16,703 nt of DNA from the NCBI GenBank assembly GCA_946479405.1, contig CAMLGD010000055.1:1-16703 (forward strand), written 5' to 3'. The notes under the pieces were generated by a model, which had not been told where the DNA came from, did no database searches, and saw only the letters and a program-made list of their open reading frames with translations. This document shows positions 1 to 7,214 of the stretch, piece after piece. Position numbers and translations under genes: made by a program. Numbering within the stretch: the first letter of the stretch is position 1; each line of letters starts with the position of its first letter. Source of the DNA: an uncultured Vogesella sp. (lineage in GTDB: Bacteria > Pseudomonadota > Gammaproteobacteria > Burkholderiales > Chromobacteriaceae).

Positions 1-1347
<1,347 letters not shown>

Positions 1348-1353
1348 AACGCC

Positions 1354-1359
1354 TACAAT
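1354..1359 (+). promoter_or_regulatory. Possible sigma70 -10 element for galU
   Basis: TACAAT at 1354-1359 matches five of six -10 consensus positions. TGGAGA at 1331-1336, 17 bp upstream and inside the last ligA codons, is a weak -35 (four of six). The predicted start, near 1366, would leave a leader of about 36 nt before the galU ATG. This is sequence similarity only. galU could also be co-transcribed with ligA. Confidence 0.4.
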
Positions 1360-1401
1360 GGCGGCCATTCGTGACTGCTTGTGTCGAGAAATCAAGCCAA
1401 T

Positions 1402-2274
1402 ATGCAAAAAATCACTAAAGCTGTATTCCCGGTTGCCGGCATGGGCACCCGCTTTTTGCCGGCCACCAAGGCTAGCCCGAAGGAGATGCTGCCCATCGTT
1501 GACAAGCCGCTGATCCAGTACGCGGTGGAAGAGGCGGTGGCCGCTGGCATTACCGAGCTGATCTTCATCACCGGCCGCAACAAGCGCAGCATAGAGGACC
1601 ATTTCGACAAGGCCTACGAGCTGGAAACCGAGCTGGAAAACCGCAATAAGAAGAAGCTGCTGGAGCTGGTGCAGGGTATCGTGCCGGACAACGTCAGCTG
1701 CATCTACATCCGCCAGACCGAGGCACTGGGCCTGGGCCACGCCGTGTTGTGCGCCAAGCCGGTGGTGGGCAACGAGCCGTTTGCGGTGATCCTGGCCGAC
1801 GACCTGATCGACGGCGAGCCGGGCGCGGTGGAGCAGATGGTGCGCGTGTTCAATGAGACTCACAGCTCGGTGCTGGGGGTGGAAACCGTGGCGCGCGAGG
1901 AAACCGGCTCCTACGGCATCGTGGAGATCCAGCCGAATGCGCAGGGCCGCGAGCAGGTGACCAGCATCGTGGAGAAGCCGCACCCGGACGTGGCGCCGTC
2001 CAACCTGGCGGTAGTGGGGCGCTACATCCTGACGCCGCGCATCTTCGACAAGCTGCTCAATACCCCGGCTGGTGCCGGCGGCGAGATCCAGCTCACCGAC
2101 GCCATTGCCGCGCTGCTGAAGGAAGAGCCGGTGCTGGCCTATGCCTTCGACGGCGTGCGCTATGACTGCGGCTCCAAGATCGGCTACCTGAAAGCCACCG
2201 TCGAGCTGGGTCTGAAGCATCACGAGGTTGGCCGCGAGTTCGCCACCTATCTGGCCGCGCTGCCGCAAAAGTAA
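1402..2274 (+). CDS. galU: UTP-glucose-1-phosphate uridylyltransferase
   Basis: GalU makes UDP-glucose from UTP and glucose-1-phosphate, supplying capsule, LPS and other glycan synthesis in the cytoplasm. The 290-residue protein has the family's usual length. It begins [20 protein letters not shown], carrying the nucleotide-binding GxGTRxLP motif, followed by [20 protein letters not shown]. Further signatures are ILADDLID (metal and sugar-nucleotide site), [24 protein letters not shown] and a TDAIAALL stretch. I chose the ATG at 1402 because homologues start with this MxKI/[10 protein letters not shown] sequence. An in-frame GTG at 1381 would add seven unrelated residues. The Shine-Dalgarno is weak (GAGAAA, 1385-1390). 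The gene follows ligA by 54 bp and is closed by a hairpin at 2291-2326. Confidence 0.97.
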   Translation: MQKITKAVFPVAGMGTRFLPATKASPKEMLPIVDKPLIQYAVEEAVAAGITELIFITGRNKRSIEDHFDKAYELETELENRNKKKLLELVQGIVPDNVSCIYIRQTEALGLGHAVLCAKPVVGNEPFAVILADDLIDGEPGAVEQMVRVFNETHSSVLGVETVAREETGSYGIVEIQPNAQGREQVTSIVEKPHPDVAPSNLAVVGRYILTPRIFDKLLNTPAGAGGEIQLTDAIAALLKEEPVLAYAFDGVRYDCGSKIGYLKATVELGLKHHEVGREFATYLAALPQK

Positions 2275-2280
2275 TCTACA

Positions 2281-2309
2281 TTGACTTTTTGCGCCGCCTT
2301 GTCCATAAA
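2281..2309 (+). promoter_or_regulatory. Sigma70-type promoter for hpt, nested in the galU terminator
   Basis: TTGACT (2281-2286; five of six -35 positions) and CATAAA (2304-2309; four of six -10 positions) are separated by the ideal 17 bp. The predicted start is near 2316, leaving a leader of about 24 nt that still contains the GAAAGGA ribosome site (2327-2333). The -10 lies in the loop of the galU terminator hairpin, so the hpt transcript would contain only the end of that hairpin. Confidence 0.5.
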
Positions 2310-2326
2310 GGCGGCGCTTGTATTTT
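2291..2326 (+). terminator. Rho-independent terminator behind galU
   Basis: GCGCCGCC (2291-2298) pairs perfectly with GGCGGCGC (2310-2317) across an 11-nt loop. The T-rich tail TTGTATTTT (2318-2326) follows. The hairpin lies 16 bp after the galU stop and directly before the hpt Shine-Dalgarno. Confidence 0.75.
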
Positions 2327-2339
2327 GAAAGGAATCATC

Positions 2340-2882
2340 ATGCCAAACGTCGCCGAAGCACGCGGTATTCTCAATAGCTCCGACATCCTGTTCTCCGCCG
2401 AAGAAGTGAACGCCGCGGTAGACCGTATGGCGGCCGACATCACCCGCGAACTGGGCGAAACCTACCCGCTGGTGCTGTCCGTGATGGGCGGTGCGGTAGT
2501 GTTCACCGGTCAGCTGCTGCCACGGCTGATCTTCCCGCTGGATTTCGACTACGTACATGTATCGCGCTATGGCGACAAGACCCAGGGCGGCGAGCTGGTG
2601 TGGAAAACCGCGCCGAAGGAAGACGTGCGCGACCGTGTGGTACTGGTGCTGGACGACATCCTGGACGAAGGCCACACCATGGCCGCCATCCGCGACAAGG
2701 TCATGGCCATGGGTGCCAAGGCGTTTTACAGCGGCGTGTTCGCCAACAAGCTGATCAGCAAGGAAAAACCGATCGCTGCTGACTTTGTCGGCATCGATGT
2801 GCCGGACCGCTATGTGTTCGGCTACGGCATGGACGTGCGCGGTGCCTGGCGCAACCTGCCAGCGATCCACGCGCTGAAGTAA
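2340..2882 (+). CDS. hpt: Hypoxanthine-guanine phosphoribosyltransferase
   Basis: This purine-salvage enzyme transfers phosphoribose from PRPP to hypoxanthine or guanine, giving IMP or GMP. The protein has 180 residues, normal for the family. The PRPP-binding signature is VVLVLDDILDEGHTM with its acidic pair and threonine. The N-terminal half carries LVLSVMGGAVVFTGQLLPRL, the pyrophosphate-loop region typical of bacterial Hpt, and DFDYVHVSRYGD follows. The C-terminal part has DFVGIDVPDRYVFGYGMD, the purine-contacting segment. The start ATG at 2340 is preceded by GAAAGGA (2327-2333). An upstream in-frame extension to 2289 would run through the galU terminator and is not credible. The gene has its own terminator. 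A phosphorylase that can release hypoxanthine lies two genes downstream. Confidence 0.95.
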   Translation: MPNVAEARGILNSSDILFSAEEVNAAVDRMAADITRELGETYPLVLSVMGGAVVFTGQLLPRLIFPLDFDYVHVSRYGDKTQGGELVWKTAPKEDVRDRVVLVLDDILDEGHTMAAIRDKVMAMGAKAFYSGVFANKLISKEKPIAADFVGIDVPDRYVFGYGMDVRGAWRNLPAIHALK

Positions 2883-2900
2883 GCCTGCGATTCACCTGAC

Positions 2901-2929
2901 ATGCCCGCGTTTGCGGGCATTTTCATTTT
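2901..2929 (+). terminator. Rho-independent terminator behind hpt
   Basis: ATGCCCGC (2901-2908) and GCGGGCAT (2913-2920) form a perfect 8-bp stem with the 4-nt loop GTTT. TTTCATTTT (2921-2929) follows. It lies 18 bp after the hpt stop codon. Confidence 0.88.
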
Positions 2930-2988
2930 GCTTTCCCGCCGGGTATGCCAAGCTGGAACCAGGAACACTCAACCGCAGAGAGATGACG

Positions 2989-4212
2989 ATGTCGCAGACA
3001 AAGATGCTGGAAGTGGTGGCCCCCACCTATCTGGAGAAGTTTTCCTGCCTGGGGGCTGCATGCCCGGATGATTGTTGTCATGGCTGGGCAGTCGGTGTCG
3101 ACCACGATACCTATGTGCGCCTGAAGGGGCTGCCGGACAAGGAACTCAAACCGGTGATCCTGCACGCTTTGCAGCGTGGTGCAGGCAAGTCCGGCAGCAG
3201 TGACTACGGGTTTCTTGCCAAGCAGGACGACGAACGCGGTAACTGTGAGTTGCTTAATGCTGAAGGGCTGTGTCGCCTGCAGCAGAAGTGTGGCGAGCAG
3301 ATGCTGCCGGATGTTTGTTCCACCTTTCCGCGGCTCACCAAGTCGCTGGGCGGCCAACTGGAGCAGTTTGCCTCGCCGGCCTGTCCGGAGATCGCGCGGC
3401 TGCTGCTGGCCGATGACGATGCGCTGCAGCTGCAGCTTAGTCAACAACCGGTGCGGCAGCAGATGATCGGCAAGGGCCGCCCGGAGATGGAGTGGCCCGC
3501 CTCGCGCCAGGTGCGCGACTTTTTCCTGACCGTGCTGGCCACGGCGGAGCTGCCTACCTGGCAGTCGCTGGCGGTATTGCTGCTGTTGGCGGAGGCATTG
3601 CAGCCATTATTCCACGATGGTGGAGCCGATGAGACTCAGGTGGCGACAGTGCTGGCAGACTGGGAGCGGCAACTGCTGGATGGCAGTCTGTTGCAGGAAC
3701 TGGCAGCGCTGCGCCGTCACGACCTGTTGCATGTCAAGGCGTTGGCCGCCGCCAGCCGCGTGCGTGCCGATCTGGATTTCCGCAGTCCGCGCTACCTGCA
3801 GCTGATCGAAGAGGCGCTACAGGGGTTGGCTGTTGCTGCTGGTGACGACGGAGATGCTGGCATCGCTCGCCAGTTTGCCGCCAGCGATGATATTGATGCC
3901 ATCGACAGCATGTTGCGGCGGGTGCTGTTCAACCATGCGGCCAGCGCGCTGTTTCCGTGGAGCAAGAGTCTGCTGGGCGAGGTGCAGATCATGTGCATCG
4001 AGTACCTGGCCCTGCGCTTCTGGCTGGTCGGGCTGGCGCAGGCGCGTGGCCGAGCGCTGGAGCAGGACGAGATCGTCGAACTGATCTATCTGTTTTACCG
4101 GGTCAACATCCATATGCCGAGCTATCTGGAGCAGTGCAGCCAGGCTTTCCAGCAGGCCGGCATGAACAAGGTGGAACACTGGCTGCTGCTGTTGCCTGCG
4201 CGTGCCGCTTGA
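2989..4212 (+). CDS. fliB: Flagellin lysine-N-methylase
   Basis: FliB methylates the epsilon-amino group of surface lysines on flagellin, with S-adenosylmethionine as methyl donor (known from Salmonella). The 407-residue protein begins MSQTKMLEVVAPTYLEKF. It carries the family's cysteine cluster at residues 20-30 (C-x4-C-x3-CC, followed by HGW). A second cysteine set lies around 3243-3384, with GNCELLNAEGLCRLQQ, MLPDVCSTFPRL and ASPACPEI, matching the family pattern C..L....LC..Q......C...PR....CPE. These cysteines probably bind a metal or Fe-S centre. ATG 2989 is preferred over ATG 2983 because GAGAG (2978-2982) is then six bases away. An open frame back to 2911 runs into the hpt terminator. 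The gene sits two genes upstream of fliC, the expected substrate. No promoter was recognised in the 106 bp before it. Confidence 0.88.
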   Translation: MSQTKMLEVVAPTYLEKFSCLGAACPDDCCHGWAVGVDHDTYVRLKGLPDKELKPVILHALQRGAGKSGSSDYGFLAKQDDERGNCELLNAEGLCRLQQKCGEQMLPDVCSTFPRLTKSLGGQLEQFASPACPEIARLLLADDDALQLQLSQQPVRQQMIGKGRPEMEWPASRQVRDFFLTVLATAELPTWQSLAVLLLLAEALQPLFHDGGADETQVATVLADWERQLLDGSLLQELAALRRHDLLHVKALAAASRVRADLDFRSPRYLQLIEEALQGLAVAAGDDGDAGIARQFAASDDIDAIDSMLRRVLFNHAASALFPWSKSLLGEVQIMCIEYLALRFWLVGLAQARGRALEQDEIVELIYLFYRVNIHMPSYLEQCSQAFQQAGMNKVEHWLLLLPARAA

Positions 4213-4249
4213 CGTTTCGGTATGCAGCTCTGAATAACAAGGAAAAATC

Positions 4250-4987
4250 ATGCTTGCCATTATTGGAGGCAGTCGCCTCGCCCAGCTTCCCATTCTGCAG
4301 ATCACGCACCGCCAGGTGGTGCGCACCCCGTTTGGCGACCCATCGTGTGCATTGACTTTCGGCCGTGTCGGCGCACAGAACGTGGTGTTCATGGCCCGTC
4401 ACGGTTACGGCAACTCGATCGCGCCGCATGAGCTGAACTACCGTGCCAATATCTGGGCGCTGCACAGTGTCGGCGTGAAAAGGGTTCTGGCTATCGGTAG
4501 CGTGGGTGGTATTCGCCCCGATATGGCGCCGGGCATGCTGGCGGTGCCGGACAACATCATCGACTACACCTGGGGGCGTAAACATACTTTCTATGAAGGG
4601 CCTGATCGTCCATTGGTGCGCGTGGACTTCACCCTGCCTTATGACCCGGAGCTGCGCCGCGCGGTATTGGCCGCAGCGGGGGATAGTGCCGTGCCCTGCC
4701 TGGATGGTGGCGTGTATGCGGTGACCCAGGGTCCAAGGCTGGAAACCGCCGCCGAAGTGTTGCGTCTGCAGCGCGACGGTGCCGATATGGTGGGTATGAC
4801 GGGTATGCCGGAAGCGGCGCTGGCACGTGAGATGGGGCTGCAGTATCTGCATGTCTGCCACATTGCCAACTGGGCCGCGGGCAAAGGCGCTAGCCGCGAG
4901 CGTATCCAGTTTGCTGACGATGCGCTGGCCGATGGCATGGCGAAAGTACAGGCGCTGCTGACGGCATTCTGTGCACAAGGCACTTAG
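4250..4987 (+). CDS. mtnP: S-methyl-5'-thioinosine phosphorylase (MTAP/PNP family)
   Basis: The product belongs to the purine nucleoside / methylthioadenosine phosphorylase family. In Pseudomonas, close relatives phosphorolyse methylthioinosine to hypoxanthine and 5-methylthioribose-1-phosphate, recycling the by-product of S-adenosylmethionine-dependent polyamine or signal synthesis. The protein has 245 residues. Visible motifs are the N-terminal phosphate-loop IIGGS (4-8), ARHGYGN (49-55), VLAIGSVGGIRPDM, the GGVYAVTQGPRLETAAE segment (153-169) and DMVGMTGMPEAALA (179-192), which carries the ribose/base-contacting MxGMPE variant of the family's MTxxPE. The ATG at 4250 follows AAGGA (4240-4244). 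It lies 37 bp after fliB and may be co-transcribed with it. Family is certain. Preference for methylthioinosine over methylthioadenosine is inferred from overall resemblance, not read from one residue. Confidence 0.85.
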   Translation: MLAIIGGSRLAQLPILQITHRQVVRTPFGDPSCALTFGRVGAQNVVFMARHGYGNSIAPHELNYRANIWALHSVGVKRVLAIGSVGGIRPDMAPGMLAVPDNIIDYTWGRKHTFYEGPDRPLVRVDFTLPYDPELRRAVLAAAGDSAVPCLDGGVYAVTQGPRLETAAEVLRLQRDGADMVGMTGMPEAALAREMGLQYLHVCHIANWAAGKGASRERIQFADDALADGMAKVQALLTAFCAQGT

Positions 4988-5046
4988 ACTTGCCTGTCGC
5001 GACGCCTGTCATTCGTGCCTATAACGAGGGCAGGTGCCGCACTGAT

Positions 5047-5077
5047 AAATGCTGGCTTGCTACAGTGGCAAGCATTT
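5047..5077. repeat. Imperfect inverted repeat between mtnP and fliC
   Basis: AAATGCT (5047-5053) pairs with AGCATTT (5071-5077). Alternatively, GCTTGC (5055-5060) pairs with GCAAGC (5068-5073) across a 7-nt loop. The structure lies 60 bp after the mtnP stop and lacks a proper T-tract, so it is a weak terminator candidate or an operator-like palindrome. Nothing else in 4988-5135 was recognised. Confidence 0.4.
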
Positions 5078-5135
5078 GCTTGAAGGTGATCGGAAAATAG
5101 ACTGCTTTCACCGCAAAAAACTTGTTAATCACCCC

Positions 5136-5162
5136 TAAAGTAAGCGTGGGTAGCGACGATAT
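5136..5162 (+). promoter_or_regulatory. Sigma28 (FliA) promoter of fliC
   Basis: TAAAGTAA (5136-5143), an 11-bp spacer and GACGATAT (5155-5162) match the flagellar sigma28 consensus TAAAGTTT-N11-GCCGATAA, with six of eight matches in each half and the exact spacing. The predicted start near 5170 gives a leader of about 70 nt before fliC. This is the expected class of promoter for a late flagellar gene. Confidence 0.8.
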
Positions 5163-5238
5163 ACATCATGAAGGCGGTAGCATCGGCATGGGGCCGACAG
5201 CTCAACGCCCCTCTGAATGAAGATCAAGGAGCACTACC

Positions 5239-6726
5239 ATGCTGACCATCAATACCAACGTTGCCTCGCTGAACGCACAACGCAACCTGTCCGGCTCCCA
5301 GAACGCTCTGGGTACCACCCTGCAGCGCCTGTCTTCCGGTCTGCGCATTAACAGCGCCAAGGACGATGCTGCCGGTCTGGCCATTTCCGAGCGTATGTCC
5401 AGCCAGATTCGCGGTATGGATCAGGCCCGTCGCAACGCCAACGATGGTATCTCCATGGCGCAGACTGCCGAAGGTGCCCTGGCTTCTTCTGGTGACATCC
5501 TGCAGCGTATCCGCGAACTGGCCGTGCAGTCTTCCAACTCCAGTAACTCCGCCACTGACCGTCAGGCACTGCAGTCTGAAGTTGGACAACTGACTTCGGA
5601 ACTGGATCGTATCTCTCAGACTACCGAATTCAACGGTCAGAAACTGCTGGATGGTACTTCTGGCTCCCTGACTTACCAGGTTGGTGCCAATGCTGGCCAG
5701 ACCATTACCGCTACCGGTACCAACTTCCGTACCAGCAACTACGGCAATAACTCGGTTACTGCAACTGCTCCTGCCGTGAAAGCATTTGCTGCCGCAGCAA
5801 CCAATCCGATTACTGCTGCTAAAACCATCCAGATTGATGGTGGCTTGGGTTCTTACACCACAACTGCCACTACTGCGACTTCCTCTGCGCAGAGTGTGGC
5901 CGCCGAAATCAACGCCAACACCGCCAAGACTGGTGTGACTGCCAGTGCTACTACCACCGCCAATATGGCTCTGCAAGGTGGCAAGAACTACACCCTGACG
6001 CTGCAGTCCGACAACAGCTCTGCCGTGACCGTTGCCGTCAGCATGGGTGCGACCGCAGCCTCCGCTGATGATTACGCCGGTGCGATCAACGCCATCAATG
6101 CCCAGACGGGTAAAACTGGCGTGACTGCCGAGTACGACAGCACCAACGGCGGCATCAAGCTGACTAACCAGAACGGTAACAACATTACCCTGGGTACCAC
6201 TGCTGCTTCGACTGGTACGGTTGTTGTGGATACCTACAAATCGACTGGCGCGCTGCTTGGTTCCGCTCAGACTGGTGCCGCCGGTGGCGCGACTCAAACC
6301 ATGATCGCCGGTCAGCTGTCGCTGAGCTCCGACAAGAGCTTCGGTATTACCGACTCGGGTACCGGCCTGACTTCTGACGATGCCGCTGCAGCGATCACCA
6401 ACTCCAAGCTGGATTCGGTACAGTCGCTGGATATCTCCAGCTTCGCTGGCGCCCAGAAAGCACTGAAGATTGTTGACTCGGCCCTGCAGTCGATCAACGG
6501 CCAACGTGCCCAATTCGGCGCCCTGCAGTCCCGCTTCGAAAACACCATTTCGAACCTGCAGACCTCGTCCGAGAACCTGAGCGCATCGCGCAGCCGCATT
6601 CAGGATGCCGACTTTGCTTCCGAAACCGCCAAGCTGACCAAGAACCAGGTGTTGCAACAAGCTGGTACTGCGATGCTGGCCCAAGCTAACCAGCTGCCGC
6701 AGGGCGTGCTGTCCCTGCTGCGTTAA
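5239..6726 (+). CDS. fliC: Flagellin, filament subunit
   Basis: FliC polymerises into the flagellar filament after export through the flagellar type III apparatus. The 495-residue protein has the two conserved ends that build the filament core: an N-terminal D0/D1 region starting MLTINTNVASLNAQRNL and containing LQRLSSGLRINSAKDDAAGL, and a C-terminal region with SRIQDADFASETAKLTKNQV and the final LPQGVLSLLR. The middle (about residues 160-400) is rich in Thr, Ser, Ala and Gly. It holds two copies of a flagellin-IN-like unit, INANTAKTGVTA (about 5909) and INAQTGKTGVTAEYDS (about 6094), each followed by beta-rich sequence. Lysines are sparse there and are candidate targets of FliB. AAGGAG (5226-5231) lies seven bases before the ATG. 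Codon use is rich in GCT, GGT and ACT, unlike the more GC-ending housekeeping genes, as expected for a very abundant protein. A sigma28 promoter precedes it and a strong terminator follows. Confidence 0.98.
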   Translation: MLTINTNVASLNAQRNLSGSQNALGTTLQRLSSGLRINSAKDDAAGLAISERMSSQIRGMDQARRNANDGISMAQTAEGALASSGDILQRIRELAVQSSNSSNSATDRQALQSEVGQLTSELDRISQTTEFNGQKLLDGTSGSLTYQVGANAGQTITATGTNFRTSNYGNNSVTATAPAVKAFAAAATNPITAAKTIQIDGGLGSYTTTATTATSSAQSVAAEINANTAKTGVTASATTTANMALQGGKNYTLTLQSDNSSAVTVAVSMGATAASADDYAGAINAINAQTGKTGVTAEYDSTNGGIKLTNQNGNNITLGTTAASTGTVVVDTYKSTGALLGSAQTGAAGGATQTMIAGQLSLSSDKSFGITDSGTGLTSDDAAAAITNSKLDSVQSLDISSFAGAQKALKIVDSALQSINGQRAQFGALQSRFENTISNLQTSSENLSASRSRIQDADFASETAKLTKNQVLQQAGTAMLAQANQLPQGVLSLLR

Positions 6727-6751
6727 GCCAGCCGGTAGGATCGGTATGATT

Positions 6752-6780
6752 AAACCCGGCAGCCAGGCTGCCGGGTTTTT
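6752..6780 (+). terminator. Strong rho-independent terminator of fliC
   Basis: AAACCCGGCAG (6752-6762) and CTGCCGGGTTT (6768-6778) form an 11-bp perfect stem around the loop CCAGG, ending in a run of five T. It separates highly expressed fliC from flaG-fliD, which would be reached by read-through or by a promoter I did not recognise. Confidence 0.93.
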
Positions 6781-6797
6781 GCCCATGGAGAGTGATG

Positions 6798-7199
6798 ATG
6801 AATATTCTGGGTAATCTTCCTGGCCCGGGCGTGCTCCCGACCTCGAGTGGTAATACTACTGACCTGGCCGCGCGTAGCCAGGCACTGTCTTCACAGCGCT
6901 CTGCCGCCGTAACGGTATCCCCACAAGCGGTACAGGCGGCAGCTACCGTAGAAAAAGGGCGGGATACTGCAGCATCTGATGACGAGTTGCGCAAGGCGGT
7001 GGAGAAGGTCAGTTCTGCCATGCAAGCTTATGGCCGCGAGTTGAACTTCAGCATCGATGAAGACTCAGGCATTCAGGTGGTTAAGGTGCTGGATACTACT
7101 AACGATGAAGTCATCCGCCAGTTTCCTTCCGAAGAGGTACTGCGGATCGCCAAGAATCTGGACAAGGTATTGGGCGTGCTGTTTGAAGAGCGTGCGTGA
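6798..7199 (+). CDS. flaG: FlaG family filament-associated protein
   Basis: FlaG proteins are small products encoded beside fliC/fliD; loss affects filament length in several bacteria. The 133-residue protein has a variable, polar N-terminal half. Its conserved C-terminal domain (about residues 68-133) includes ELNFSIDEDSGIQVVKVLD, then VIRQFPSEEVLRIAKNLDKV, the diagnostic FlaG pattern. Three in-frame starts are adjacent: GTG 6792, ATG 6795 and ATG 6798. GGAG (6787-6790) lies seven bases before ATG 6798, which I therefore prefer. The gene begins 18 bp after the fliC terminator and ends 15 bp before fliD, so flaG-fliD-fliS-fliT form one likely transcription unit. Biochemical role is poorly defined in the family. 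Confidence 0.93.
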   Translation: MNILGNLPGPGVLPTSSGNTTDLAARSQALSSQRSAAVTVSPQAVQAAATVEKGRDTAASDDELRKAVEKVSSAMQAYGRELNFSIDEDSGIQVVKVLDTTNDEVIRQFPSEEVLRIAKNLDKVLGVLFEERA

Positions 7200-7214
7200 T
7201 ACAGGAGTAATGTA

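Noticed and set aside
4209..4238. TTGACG with AATAAC 18 bp away as a promoter for mtnP.
   Set aside because: The predicted start would fall after the AAGGA ribosome site, leaving mtnP without it.
5001..5012. GACGCCTGTCAT repeated at 12095-12106, both times just after a stop codon.
   Set aside because: Several 12-bp repeats are expected by chance in 16.7 kb, there is no further similarity around them, and there is no third copy near other genes.
5066..5080. A sigma54-like TGGCA...TTTGCT upstream of fliC.
   Set aside because: The GG and GC pairs are 9 rather than 10 bases apart, and a well-spaced sigma28 promoter lies closer to fliC.
5224..6786. A 520-codon open frame on the minus strand opposite fliC.
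   Set aside because: Its Gly/Ser/Arg-rich sequence has no recognisable domain, and it is the antisense shadow of an unambiguous flagellin with a promoter, ribosome site and terminator on the + strand.
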